Assembly (NCBI GenBank): GCA_033675265.1
Contig: JAUJYZ010000447.1
Span: forward strand, 62,001-126,000
DNA length: 64,000 bases
Direction of reading: 5' to 3'
From: Actinostola sp. cb2023
Lineage: Eukaryota > Cnidaria > Anthozoa > Actiniaria > Actinostolidae
The notes below the pieces were generated by a model, which worked only from the letters and a program-made list of their open reading frames with translations, was not told the DNA's origin and did no database searches. Each line of letters begins with the position of its first letter. Positions within the stretch are counted from its first letter, which is position 1. Shown in pieces: positions 45,502 through 55,839 of this stretch. The position numbers were made by a program, and so were the translations under genes.

Positions 45502-48500
45502 TCATTCCTTGTAATGAGCTTTTAAAAACAAGTATGTTTCAGCTGCATCTTTGCTTTTGACTTCAGATATCTCTGGTATTATATTTTCACATTTTTCTCT
45601 CACATCTAATGGCAAGTAATCTTCATTAGTATTAAGTACTCCTGACATTTCAGCAACCTCATCAAGTTCTTCCTTAGAAACTGGCCAGCCTAGTTTTAGA
45701 ACAAACAATTAGTTAAGAAAGTTAATATACTGTAAGTTCATTGATAAACAATACCCAGTAATAAATAATTTATTTACTATATTGCTGTTATTGTCTTTCA
45801 GTGTATATTGTTGTACAATTATGTGTATTGGGGGACCCTCACATGGGACAGCCCCTGTGTTTTATTATGGACCCCCAGGGTTAGAAAACGAAGCATTTTT
45901 ACAATATGAGCAAGTTCTTTTTAGTCTAACGTGAATTTGAGTTCACATCTAGCTTAATTTCAGCAAAGCTTGTATCACAACATGAAAGCTTAATTATCTG
46001 TAATGTACATTACCATGATCCCTTGCAGAATATCTTTCAGGAAAACTGTACAGATGATTTGGGATGCCTTTTGGCAATTGTGAATTAGTCTGATTCCTGA
46101 TGCGATGAGAATTCCATACTGTTTCACAAAAAATATTTAGCTCTTTTTGTATAATAGGGATATACACAAAAGCCAGTATAAATCTAAAATAAAAACATCC
46201 AGATCTTATGTCAAATATTTCATCTATTTTACATGTTTACAAATATTTAAAACACACTGTAGTATATTAGTACCCAGTCCCTCACATGTACCGGGAAAGG
46301 AATGCTGGGAAGGGGGAATAAACATGGCGGCTGAAGTCTTGTAGTTAATAGTTAAATCTGTATTCATTGTGTTTACTAGCGGGGTTAAACACTACACACA
46401 CCTATCTTTTTGGTTTTCTGGATCATAGAGTCCCTCATCAAAGAGCATATTCAGCTGTAGTTTGAAGTATTTTTCAAGGCGATGATGAAGTTCTCTCCAC
46501 CATCTCTCAATCTAAAATGACATTGTAAATATGTCAAGAGAATTAGGGAAATGTAAGAACAACCAGGCTACATACATTAGTTGGTAATAATGTACTCCTG
46601 CATCTATTTGCTATATGTAAATTTGAATCAAAATATTAAAGTTTATTTATTTTAATTTCCAACATGAATAAATAGTTACCATGAATAAATTATAACCTTA
46701 TTGCTAGTGGAGGACCCATATAGTACTGTGTCTTCAGGGTTTGTAATGTCATTGTGGTCCCTTCTCAAAAATGCATGTATTGTTGCCATTTGTCCAGTTT
46801 CAGTGCCCTTATCCAAACGTAAACGACAGCTGATGACTACACAAAAATTGAATTAAATGTTTTAAGTTGTATTAACTTGTCGAGCAGAGGGATGGGATGT
46901 AGGTGCCTTCGCTACAGCAGAATTCCCGGCAATAAGCAACAAGCCAATAAGGAGGTAACCATGGCAACCTAGCCACAGGTCACCCCCTTCATGGGCACCT
47001 TGTCACACTGATTTCTCAGTGGAAAACTTGTTATACTTACCACTCCTTCTTCTATCAATGGCGGCTGGGTGGGTGGGGCAACAGCAAAAACCCACAAGCT
47101 AACCAGCAATGGCAGAGCAAAGCAACGAGCAATAGCGGAGCAAGCGGCATGCGAGCAACGTGGCGAGCAACTGAGCCAGGCGCATGCGCAGTACCAATGA
47201 TACCGCTGACCTGGCATCTCTCCTAGTTAACTTTGCTTACTAGTAACCACATTTAACTTGTCGAGCAGAGGGATGGGATGTAGGTGCCTTCGCTACAGCA
47301 GAATTCCCGGCAATAAGCAACAAGCCAATAAGGAGGTAACCATGGCAACCTAGCCACAGGTCACCCCCCAAGATATCCAATTCCAAGCAAACTGAAGTGC
47401 TTGGAGAAAGTGGACCGTGGCGAGGCCATGGTTATGTCCACCATCCCCAAAACAGAACTCCAAGCACACCATCCCTCAATCGCGCTATTATCATCATAAG
47501 ACCCAGAAGTAGACAAACTTACCCAATCATGCCAGTTTTTTAGAAGAATTTATAATCACGTCACAAGGGGTCTGAATGTACTGTTTATATGCGTCACTTC
47601 TCCAACGGCCCATAACTTGGATGAGATGATCTGGGATGCCCACTTTTGCTGCCATGGTTGCAGCACCAATCCGGAAACTATGACTGGAATAGTTTCCTTT
47701 ACAGCCCGAAGCTTGCAAAATGAATCTCAATCGGTCTGTAACCAATTGACGAGATAACGGCTGTCCGTTCTCCATTAGAAACAGGGGGCCAGAATTGTTA
47801 CCCCGGCGTGTCAAATAGTCTAGAACTGCATGGACTGCGCAGATAGATGAGGACCCTTGGCCAATATAAATGAAACTTCCTTGGCGAAAAGGATCAGTTT
47901 TAGAAGCTTTTATGTTTAAACGCAAGCATGTAGGTAATGTAGCAGAGTCCACAGTCACATCCTCGGCCGATAAGTGAAACTTGGAGTCGAATGCAGAAAG
48001 ACTTGGTACTGTAAATTCGGCAGATCTTAGAAACCCGAAATAAGCCATGGTACATGCTGCCCAGAACATGCAGTCATTGTAGGCAGTTACATCCAGACTT
48101 GACCGTATCAATCTCAAGACTTCACAAGTCACTGGCAATCTCATATTTGTTCTAGCTACTCCTTGCATACGTTTGATACCTCTAACCACCCGCTGCAGTC
48201 GTAAACAATTTTGCAATGGATCTGCAAAACCTTGGTCAATATGTAAAGAGCGAACAGCAGACAAATATACTTTAATTGAAGAGTGTCGCAATGATTCTGC
48301 CAACATTGTTGCAAATAAACAAAGTGTCCATTCATCAGCTGGGCATGGAGAGCCAGATGATGAGAGGTGACCACTTGTATAACAGAAATCAATAAACTTT
48401 TTCTGTGCACTAGAATAGCTCCTATGTGTAGACTGGGCTAAACCCTGATGCATGAATGTTAAACAGCGACCTTCTAAGGAGTTTGAGACAAAAGCGCCAA

Positions 48501-51500
48501 CAGCTGCTGCGGAACTGGTGTCGGAGATTTCTTTGCCAAAGGGGCCAATTGGCGGAAAACCTGCCAATTGAAACGAGATAAAGCATCAGCTATGCCATTA
48601 TGAACTCCTGGTACGTGAACAGCAGAAAACGTAAAACCCCACTGTGCTGCAGCAAGCAGCAAATTTCTCATCAGATGCATTATATTGGGCTCTTTCGATG
48701 TTCTAGCATTCAAAATATACACTACTGACTCATTGTCCACCCTAAAAAGTACTCGCTGGCGGCACCATCGATCCCCCCAAACATGAGCTGCAACCACCAC
48801 TGGGAACAGTTCCTTGTATGCGATGGAAAGACCAAACTGGTCAGGAGACCACTGCCCATTAAACCATTCGGACTCCACGAAAGCTCCAAAGCCAATGGTA
48901 CCTGAAGAGTCTGAGCCAACACACACGTTGGGCGGATTCTCCAAGCCGGGAAACAAAAAGAAACTTATTCCATTCCACTGGCCAAAGAAATCGAGCCACC
49001 ATTTCAAGTCTTTTTTGAACTCTGAATTCAGACGAATTGGATGGTTGTCGTTACGGAAGCAACATATCAGGTCAATCATACGGCGAAGGAAAGCGCGACC
49101 AGGCCATACGACCTTGCATGCGTGGTGGAGCAGACCTATCAACGATTGCAATTCTTTCTTGCGACACCATTTATACCCTGACCAAGCTAATAGCAAATCA
49201 TATATAGCAGAAAATTTTTCATCAGGAAGACGCGCTGTCTCAGCTACTGTATCCAATTCGATACCAAGAACCACCATGCATGATGCTGGGCCCACACATT
49301 TTTGAGGGTGCAACGGGAGGCCTAGATCCTTAATCACCGAGGTAGCAATTGACAGATGATTAGCGCATATGGGTGAATTTGCAGGACCAGCAATAACAAA
49401 GTCATCTAAGTAATGCAGGATATCCTCGATTGAATAATTGGATTTCAAAATCCATTCTGCTGCCTCTGCCACAGAATTAAAGATGCTAGGGGCAGATCGC
49501 AAGCCAAAGGGTAGCACAAGATCAATATAGAACTTTGACCGCCATCTCATTCCGAGCAAATGGCGATCAGCAGGGTGTACTGGAATATTCCTATAAGCAG
49601 TTTCAATGTCAAATTTTGCCAAAAGAGCTCCCTTCCCAAATTTTGTAAGCATGCTGATAATATCATCAATTTTAATGTATTGAAGAGACCACGCCTCCGC
49701 ATCAATTCCATCATTTACGCTGTGGCCTGAAGGAGACGATAAATCAATAATCAGGCTCCACTTCCCAGGTTGGCCCTTTTTCGGAATCACGCCAAAACTG
49801 CTAATCTGGAGAGGATGAATTGGGCTAGAATCAAAGGGGCCAGCTACCCGTCCTAGCTTAACCTCATTACCAAGGTACGCATCAATAACTGCAGCATGCT
49901 GATAGGCAGATGGTTTGTTCTTTTTTGCTGCTTTTAAGGAAACAGAGGCATCAAAACCTAGATTGAATCCTTCTTTAATACCTTGCAAAACTTGTGCAAC
50001 CATTGCTCTATCTGGGTGATTTTGTAATTCATGCGAAAACTTTGCATAGTTCAATGGTGAAATGTTTGCTACTGCCGGAAGGGCTGCACACGATCCTAAA
50101 AGAGAACCAATATATTACAAATTGCCTATAGCGTTAACTAGTTTAACTACACATCGCAAATGAGAACTGTAACAATTAACAATAGGAAGGTTAAATTATT
50201 ATTATTATTATTTTTTTTTTTTTTTTTTTTTTTTAAGTCTAGTTTGTGCTTTTGTTTTCTTTATCTCTTCCTTCGCTTCACATCTGAATGCTCCTCATGA
50301 CGGCTATGCTCTGATTTGGACGATCTTGAGTAGCAAGAGACACTGCGGTGCTCACCAGAACAGGTGCTACAGGCGTGACGGAAGCGGCACTGCGTAGAGG
50401 GGGCAATGCAACGCCCTGCATTCCACGAATGGCAGATGACTTTGGAGAATTTAGAGCCCTCTGCCTCTTGACCCGATGTAACCGTACTTGAGGCAGACAC
50501 CCTCGGGCGTACCTGGGCCCCAGCTGTATGGAAGTTATAGAGCTGAACACTCATCGTAGACCAGTTGATTTGCCTCTCAGCCGCTGCTTGCTCCCTGAAC
50601 TCTTTGTCATAGTTTAGCCATGCACTGCCGCTAAACTGGCGATAAGTACGTAAAATGAGCAGCTTATACTTTATCAAGTCCACCCAGCGGTTTGGGAAAT
50701 AAGACCCCAAGATAAGTGAGAAGATTGTAAAGGCCTCCAACCATGTGACAATATCGTTTATCTGGCGTTTGTTCTTTTTAGGGGTAGGAGAGAACACCAA
50801 ACGTCCTTCGAACATCAACTGCGGTTCTGGCTCGTTAAAGGAGATGTTCTCGGGTAATAGATCTTCAAAATTTACGTACTTGCCAAGTATTATTTGAGAT
50901 ACAACTTTGTATGGCACGGGGGAATAACCCGGGCCGATTACGAAGGGCTGCTGAAAGGTTGGAGCCAATCCGGGCGACTGTATAACGCTTTCGAGTGTAG
51001 AACTTCCCGCGGCGCTATTTAGAGCTGCCGATTGATGTGAAGCGAACGGTGACACAAATGACGGCACAACAGGGGTATTGAACGTACCTGAACTGGCTGA
51101 AGAAGACGACGCAGGAATGCCGGTTGCCGAACCCATAGGCATAGTAGCGGCCACATGTGTAGGATTTGGTGCGATATTTGTCGCTGATGGCCATGGTAAG
51201 GTTGTTCCTGCTTGACCAAGAAGGGCCGCCTGTTCGGCGATGGAATTTGTCCTTGTAGTTGTAGCCAAAGGTCCAGCCAACGGCAAAGGGGTGCTGGTCG
51301 CCACAATGCTTGGTACCGGCAGCGATGGCGCGATTCCCGCCGAAAGTAATGCCGAGTTTACCATCGAGGACAACGGGGCCTTCATCGCTTCAATTAACGA
51401 GGCGATTAATTCCGAAGATGCCACGGTACCCGAAGGCGAAGCAGGAGTGACCGTGGGCGAAGCCGCCACCAAAGAAGTACTAGTGGTAGTGGTAGGTGAA

Positions 51501-52046
51501 TCGGTCGATGAACTTGAAGACGACGGGATGAAACTGTCCCTGCTGTTTCTCGTCTCTCGAGGCATGATTCCTATTAAACCAAATACTCCCCAGAGATAAC
51601 TTCGCTTTTAAAAGGCAGAGTAGTTGTACAGGCAATCACTTTGCAGAAATTCGGAACCAACCAGGCGAAAGCAACAGCAAAAACCCACAAGCTAACCAGC
51701 AATGGCAGAGCAAAGCAACGAGCAATAGCGGAGCAAGCGGCATGCGAGCAACGTGGCGAGCAACTGAGCCAGGCGCATGCGCAGTACCAATGATACCGCT
51801 GACCTGGCATCTCTCCTAGTTAACTTTGCTTACTAGTAACCACATTACAATGTTATACATAGCTATTGAAATATTGTTGGACTCAGCTGTTGAACAAGTA
51901 AGATATAGTATGTACTGTATCTTGGACCACGGAGCACCCTTGAAAGTGGGGTGCCAGATATATACATGTATTAGTAGACTAGTATATATCAGACAACAAT
52001 GTATTGTGACAACCTACATTTGTATTTGGCTAAAAGTGTGGGGGGT

Positions 52047-52077
<31 letters not shown>

Positions 52078-53227
52078 AACCCCCAGTCCCCCATCTCCGC
52101 AGACCCTGTGTATGCTTACATTGTATAGTCTCAATCAGTATATCAACACATATCTTTATCTTAATTGTCTCTGATTTAAAATGTTGACATTGTCATATAG
52201 AAATAATACACTGCATGACATGACATGACTATAGACATAAACATAAACAAAATACATTGCGCTTGATGAAATACAGGGTAATTAAACATATAGAGCAGAG
52301 AGGAATGGATCAGGGAGGAGGGAGAAATGGCTAAAAATAGAGGTAGGAGGGAGAAACAACTGGAAAAAAAATGGGAGGGAGAAAAATGACCTAAAAATTA
52401 GGGAGGGTGGATATTTAAATGCCTGTTCCTACTGTACTAGTTCTCAATCTGCTCCATACTTCTCACCTCTAGTATTGTACAGATACTGTAAATACCATTT
52501 ACCAATTAGAAATGGGCTTGAATTTGACATCCATACTCGAAGGTAGAGTAGCTTGCAACTAAACACATCCTGCATTCCATAAATAGCTAAAGGAAATCTG
52601 TTTCTTGTAAAGCCCATCAATTTATCATGACCATCTCCAGAAAGAGTATGATTCGGTCCCTGTACAATGAATATCAAATAATTATCTTTTTGGTGGAGAC
52701 AATGAATTATTATACGAATATAATTTCTAAGGCTTATTTAAATGATAAGGCATTATATTTGTAAGTAATATGAAAGAAAATACAAAAACTATTACCAATG
52801 AAGTAAACGTTCCAGTTTGTCCTCTTTTCCTCTTTTTTGCTTGACCTACGTTCCCTCTTTCAAGTAGACCTTCCTGGTCAACATCTGTCAACACATCGTA
52901 AACGAGGGAACGCGGAACAGCTAAACCATGCTGTTCTCGAACTTTGCGCTGCATCATCCTATATCCCAGTAGCCTGCCAGGTCCATCTATTTCAGCTTGT
53001 ACAGCCTTATTTACATCGTCCAAAGGGATATCATAATCCACGTACTTGATACCAAATACACTCATTCTCCGACTTAAAGTGGGCAGGCTCCAAGCATATT
53101 GCGGATAATCCCGACTTAAAAAATCCAATACCTCTTCTCGTTTCATGTTTTGCAATACATATTTTTTTATATCTTCTTTTAACTCATAATCTTCTTTCCA
53201 TTCGATATTTCTTATACGTTCGGCCAT
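45502..53227 (-). CDS. integrase-like DDE transposase, six exons
   Basis: Exons, in order of translation: 53227-52796, 52659-52467, 46836-46697, 46511-46402, 46183-46014, 45689-45502. All junctions are GT-AG and phases are 0, 1, 0, 2, 1; total 1233 nt (410 aa plus stop). The N-terminus (about 25-65) is helix-turn-helix-like (REEVLDFLSRDYPQYAWSLP), then GYRMMQRKVREQHGLAVPR and a basic patch KKRKRG. The catalytic core has D153 in SGDGHDKL (or D156), D217 in RLDKGTETG and E257 in IERWW, which is retroviral-integrase-like spacing. The tail after EGLYDP is KEE-rich and helical. The protein resembles 'integrase core domain' proteins often annotated in cnidarian, fish and fungal genomes. The start codon is 13 bp from the right TIR. 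It is likely the transposase of this element. No stop or frameshift was found. Confidence 0.88.
46872..46987 (-). repeat. Ngaro split direct repeat B2
   Basis: 116 bp matching B1; forms the 3' end of the element on the minus strand. Confidence 0.88.
47078..47253 (-). repeat. Ngaro split direct repeat A2
   Basis: 176 bp matching 51671-51846; directly adjoins B1. Both copies contain the start of a short open frame beginning MPGQRYHW, probably incidental. Confidence 0.9.
47253..47368 (-). repeat. Ngaro split direct repeat B1
   Basis: 116 bp matching B2 at 46872-46987. Confidence 0.9.
47527..48567 (-). CDS. tyrosine recombinase (Ngaro/DIRS integrase)
   Basis: 346 codons. The catalytic set of tyrosine recombinases is visible: R181 in GFLRSAEF, K223 in KASKTDPF, H296 and R299 in SHSFRIG, W322 in GRWRSD and tyrosine Y330 (or Y327) in AYKQYIQ. 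An N-terminal SAM-like core-binding region covers about 30-135. The first 94 bp overlap the end of the RT-RNase H frame in a different frame, so it may be made by reinitiation or frameshifting. The enzyme integrates the circular cDNA copy of the retrotransposon. Intact. Confidence 0.93.
   Translation of the reverse strand: MAGFPPIGPFGKEISDTSSAAAVGAFVSNSLEGRCLTFMHQGLAQSTHRSYSSAQKKFIDFCYTSGHLSSSGSPCPADEWTLCLFATMLAESLRHSSIKVYLSAVRSLHIDQGFADPLQNCLRLQRVVRGIKRMQGVARTNMRLPVTCEVLRLIRSSLDVTAYNDCMFWAACTMAYFGFLRSAEFTVPSLSAFDSKFHLSAEDVTVDSATLPTCLRLNIKASKTDPFRQGSFIYIGQGSSSICAVHAVLDYLTRRGNNSGPLFLMENGQPLSRQLVTDRLRFILQASGCKGNYSSHSFRIGAATMAAKVGIPDHLIQVMGRWRSDAYKQYIQTPCDVIINSSKKLA
48474..50054 (-). CDS. reverse transcriptase-RNase H of the Ngaro-like element
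   Basis: 526 codons. RT palm motifs: FDIETAY with D149, the PFGLRSAP loop at 182-189, and YLDD with D217 and D218. The RNase H domain has D382 in GSDSSG, E415 in YKELFP, D440 in RVDNES and D490 in GVHNGIADALSR. The domain order RT then RNase H fits DIRS/Ngaro elements, and the RT sequence style is DIRS-like. It copies element RNA into DNA in virus-like particles. No disabling change seen. The start may lie upstream of the ATG used here, because 50055-50260 is not otherwise assigned. Confidence 0.93.
   Translation of the reverse strand: MNYAKFSHELQNHPDRAMVAQVLQGIKEGFNLGFDASVSLKAAKKNKPSAYQHAAVIDAYLGNEVKLGRVAGPFDSSPIHPLQISSFGVIPKKGQPGKWSLIIDLSSPSGHSVNDGIDAEAWSLQYIKIDDIISMLTKFGKGALLAKFDIETAYRNIPVHPADRHLLGMRWRSKFYIDLVLPFGLRSAPSIFNSVAEAAEWILKSNYSIEDILHYLDDFVIAGPANSPICANHLSIATSVIKDLGLPLHPQKCVGPASCMVVLGIELDTVAETARLPDEKFSAIYDLLLAWSGYKWCRKKELQSLIGLLHHACKVVWPGRAFLRRMIDLICCFRNDNHPIRLNSEFKKDLKWWLDFFGQWNGISFFLFPGLENPPNVCVGSDSSGTIGFGAFVESEWFNGQWSPDQFGLSIAYKELFPVVVAAHVWGDRWCRQRVLFRVDNESVVYILNARTSKEPNIMHLMRNLLLAAAQWGFTFSAVHVPGVHNGIADALSRFNWQVFRQLAPLAKKSPTPVPQQLLALLSQTP
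50261..51565 (-). CDS. gag-like nucleocapsid protein of the Ngaro-like element
   Basis: 434 codons. The first ~210 residues are a low-complexity Ser/Thr/Pro/Ala region. Residues ~215-340 contain a folded region typical of DIRS/Ngaro ORF1 (KYVNFEDLLPEN, DIVTWLEAFTIF, YRQFSGSAWLNYD). A Cys/His zinc-binding cluster follows (CHSWNAGRC...CRFRHACSTCSGEH). The C-terminus is basic (VKRRKR). It likely packages element RNA. First ORF of the element, 107 bp inside A1. A poly-A tract (T run 50208-50234 on plus) separates it from the RT ORF. Confidence 0.85.
   Translation of the reverse strand: MPRETRNSRDSFIPSSSSSSTDSPTTTTSTSLVAASPTVTPASPSGTVASSELIASLIEAMKAPLSSMVNSALLSAGIAPSLPVPSIVATSTPLPLAGPLATTTRTNSIAEQAALLGQAGTTLPWPSATNIAPNPTHVAATMPMGSATGIPASSSSASSGTFNTPVVPSFVSPFASHQSAALNSAAGSSTLESVIQSPGLAPTFQQPFVIGPGYSPVPYKVVSQIILGKYVNFEDLLPENISFNEPEPQLMFEGRLVFSPTPKKNKRQINDIVTWLEAFTIFSLILGSYFPNRWVDLIKYKLLILRTYRQFSGSAWLNYDKEFREQAAAERQINWSTMSVQLYNFHTAGAQVRPRVSASSTVTSGQEAEGSKFSKVICHSWNAGRCIAPSTQCRFRHACSTCSGEHRSVSCYSRSSKSEHSRHEEHSDVKRRKR
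51671..51846 (-). repeat. Ngaro split direct repeat A1
   Basis: 176 bp matching A2; forms the 5' end of the element and probably holds its promoter. Confidence 0.88.
51847..52466. other. rest of transposase intron 2
   Basis: Contains a G run of about 40 at 52037-52076 and a GGGAGG-rich stretch at 52300-52400. No gene. Confidence 0.5.
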
Positions 53228-53240
53228 GTTTGGACCTGAT

Positions 53241-53822
53241 TACTCTCGGATGGAAGTGTGCTGACCGAAAACATCGCGGGCTATGAGAACGATGGGCCGC
53301 AACACAACATTGAAATTTGATTTTGATTTTTGGTTTTGATCGATGGCCCATCGTTATCATAGCAAAATCAAAATTAATTTGAAAATACAATGTCGCGATA
53401 TGATTTTCAATGTCATTTTGATTTAGCTCTTTGGTTGCTTTTTTTTTTTTTTTTTTCATGTTTTTTTTAAATTTTCTTTCTATTTTGCTGTAGTAATTTT
53501 TTCTGTTTTTGTTTTCTTTCTTTCGTTTTAAAATTGTTTCTTTTTAAAACACTGTTGATTTTCTTTCGTTTTTCTTTACTTTTTTTCCCCCTTATTTTCT
53601 TTCTTTTTCTTTTTAAAAATCAGTTTCTTTTTAAAAATCAGTTTATTTTTAAAAATCAGTTTATTTTTATAAATCAGTTTATTTTCATCCTGTTTTTACT
53701 TTACTAATTTTTCTTCTTCTTTTTTTTAAATATATATTTTCTAATTTCATTTTTAAATTTACATTTTCTGTAGAATATTACAAATGTTACTGTTATTTTG
53801 CTATGATAACGATGGGCCACCA
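53241..53822 (-). repeat. right terminal inverted repeat of the 12-kb transposon
   Basis: Complement of 41742-42307, slightly longer because of T runs. The 18-bp GCCCATCGTTATCATAGC motif occurs at 53800-53817 (inverted), 53346-53363 and, with one mismatch, 53280-53297 (inverted). Ends 13 bp from the transposase ATG, so it likely carries that promoter. Confidence 0.92.
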
Positions 53823-54206
53823 TAGACTAGCTAATAATTTGATTTAACAAAAAGCAGAGTGATAAAAGCCATTGTACACCCAAGACTTATAAGAAACTAT
53901 ATTTCTTTTGATATGTTTTATCTGCTTCAGTCATGGTTCAAATTAGCATCAGAGTCAGAGTAGGAATTGGAAGCATATAAGGAGCACTTTTGACTAGTGT
54001 GAACCACTCTCCTATACATGTACAGTATGATGTCAATGGGTATGTGTATGATCTACTGGTTTCTGTTCTTAGACAGGGTATCCATTTTCACTATGAGTAA
54101 ATGTTGCAGACTTTACATTCACAGACAAAAATAACATTTTGAATTTCTTGTCAAATATGTAACTTAGCTGTTCAAACTTCATTTAATTTAATTTGATATT
54201 TAAATT
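53823..54206. other. non-coding, nothing recognised
   Basis: A CTTAGACAGGGTATCCATTTTC motif near 54070 matches those at 11-kb and 24-kb. No gene. Confidence 0.3.
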
Positions 54207-54828
54207 TAAAGGGGAACTGTAGACAAAATTTATTTTCGCAAGAAAGTTAGATATCTATTGTACTAGCATTACTTGAGTATTATTTTTTGTAAATCTTTCT
54301 TAGATATCAACATAATTTACGCTCAATATGGAATATCATCTGCCATTTTGCCATTTTACTGTCGGCTCCTTTCTTTTTGTTTGTGACGTCGTTTATGGGG
54401 ATTAAAATCCGTTCACAACATTCTCTTGCCTTGGGTACAAGAAAATACTTAACACTTATTGACTGGGACCGAGGGAAACAGTATGTTTTGTGGTCCCGAG
54501 ACCACGAATGTTTCCCGAGGTGGATTTATATACCAACTGTCAAAGAACAACAAAAAGATGTCAATCAAGGTTACAAAGCTCAATCAACTTCCGGTTTTGT
54601 TATTGTCGGTCCACAACATATTCAATCAATCAATCAATCAACTTTATTATTTATACACGGGGTACTAACAGTTATAAAACTGGTTTACTTATACTAAATT
54701 TATTGCTGCGAGCCGTCAGGCGAGCAGCGAAATTAATCTTGACGGAGTTCCTGTGTCATGTGTGGTCGTGTGGGATCTGGGCACTTATGTGGATGCAACG
54801 CGAGTCTCGACCACATTTCACAGACTTT

Positions 54829-54879
54829 ATTACTCGGGCCCAGGCCGCAGGCCGCCCGAGTTAGAAAATGCGGATTTCG

Positions 54880-54914
<35 letters not shown>

Positions 54915-55664
54915 TTTGTTCGGCTTCAAAATGACGAGTATGCGACGTATTTAATCGTATCCGGAGTTTCAAGATTACTCCGCAGATTTGAAAAGATAAA
55001 GGAGACACAGGACTCAAGTAGATTATGAATCTTAGTTTTGAAAGCAGCTGTAGATCTTCAAGCTATTAAAAGGTCAGGATTCTAGTTCATCGTTCAATGA
55101 CTAGAAGTGGTAAAAGGACTAGAAGCTCGCTTAAAATATATATATTTTTAAACAAACGCGAGGCCGTTATCGGAACCATCTGACCTATGCAACCTCAAGA
55201 CGTATCATGTTCGTACTCACCGGACTAATAGTCTCCCTCGTCACTCAACTGTCACTGATTGTCATGACGTCAGAGAAATTATATTGTATTGAAGAAGATG
55301 TCCTTGTTTTATTCGACGTTCGAACCGTAACTCGAACCCGAACTCGATTCCAAACTCGACGTTTCGGGATCTGAAGCTAGAGAGGGGGCCTTTACACAAA
55401 CTCATCAAAATCAAATCAATTGAACTCAAAGTCAAAAGGTAATCAAATGAACTCAAAGGCAAATCAAATGAACTCGACACATACATGTATATACATAGTC
55501 TCCCTCGTCACGCAACTGTCAGTCATTGTCAGGTCTCTCCTCGCGCAGCTGACATTGTCCTTGTTCTTCAACCAACTGGCATTCATTTTCAAGTACTTCC
55601 TCGAACAACTGACATTTTCCTTTTCACAATGCCCGAGTGAACGCTCATTGAGCGTCTTGTGTTA
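54829..55664 (-). mobile_element. ACTCGGGC-hairpin / ACAAGACGCTCA-end element
   Basis: One end is the hairpin ACTCGGGCCCAGGCC-GCA-GGCCGCCCGAGT. The other is ACGCTCATTGAGCGTCTTGT. Sequence between matches 17215-17320. A TAG microsatellite lies at 54882-54913. Non-coding. Confidence 0.45.
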
Positions 55665-55839
55665 TAAATGAAACGACATCTTTCAGAGTGGGCCCACACG
55701 AATAGCCGTATGCTTTTGTCTGTGAAATGAGCCTGTTTAAAGCCCGTGTTTTATCGGCTGTTCTATAACGCCTTTCCACGAACTCGAACTCATATCCAAA
55801 AATGAATTGAAAAGCAAATGAACATGACCTCGCTATGCG

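Larger units (their letters stand above)
46872..51846 (-). mobile_element. Ngaro/DIRS-like tyrosine-recombinase retrotransposon
   Basis: On the minus strand the order is A1 (51846-51671), gag-like ORF, RT-RNase H ORF, tyrosine recombinase ORF, B1 (47368-47253), A2 (47253-47078), a 90-bp spacer, and B2 (46987-46872). A1/A2 are 176 bp each and B1/B2 116 bp each, nearly identical. This A1-ORFs-B1-A2-B2 plan of split direct repeats is the hallmark of Ngaro-type elements, which integrate by recombinase and make no target duplication. All three ORFs look intact. It lies in intron 2 of the transposase gene in the same orientation, so splicing could remove it. Confidence 0.92.
41742..53822. mobile_element. 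12-kb TIR DNA transposon carrying an alpha-kinase and a DDE integrase
   Basis: The element begins TGGTGGCCCATCGTTATCAT and ends with the complement, flanked by TA at 41740-41741 and 53823-53824. Long terminal inverted repeats (41742-42307 and 53241-53822) enclose two convergent genes, the alpha-kinase on plus (42367-44203) and the transposase on minus (45502-53227). Both start codons lie within 60 bp of the inner TIR edges, so both promoters probably lie in the TIRs. Intron 2 of the transposase gene holds a 5-kb Ngaro-type retrotransposon (46872-51846). Without it the element would be about 7.1 kb. The near-identity of the TIRs suggests recent movement. The two-gene composition is directly visible; that both genes serve mobility is inference. 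Confidence 0.85.

Noticed and set aside
48814..49305. 163-codon plus-strand frame within the RT gene
   Set aside because: Lies opposite the RT-RNase H coding region and has no motif of its own.
46872..51846. LTR retrotransposon reading of the 47-52-kb element
   Set aside because: Repeats are split (A1, B1-A2-B2) and a tyrosine recombinase replaces a DDE integrase, so it is Ngaro/DIRS-like.
54377..54697. 106-codon frame on plus
   Set aside because: No recognisable family, overlapping open frames in other registers, and location in repeat-derived DNA.
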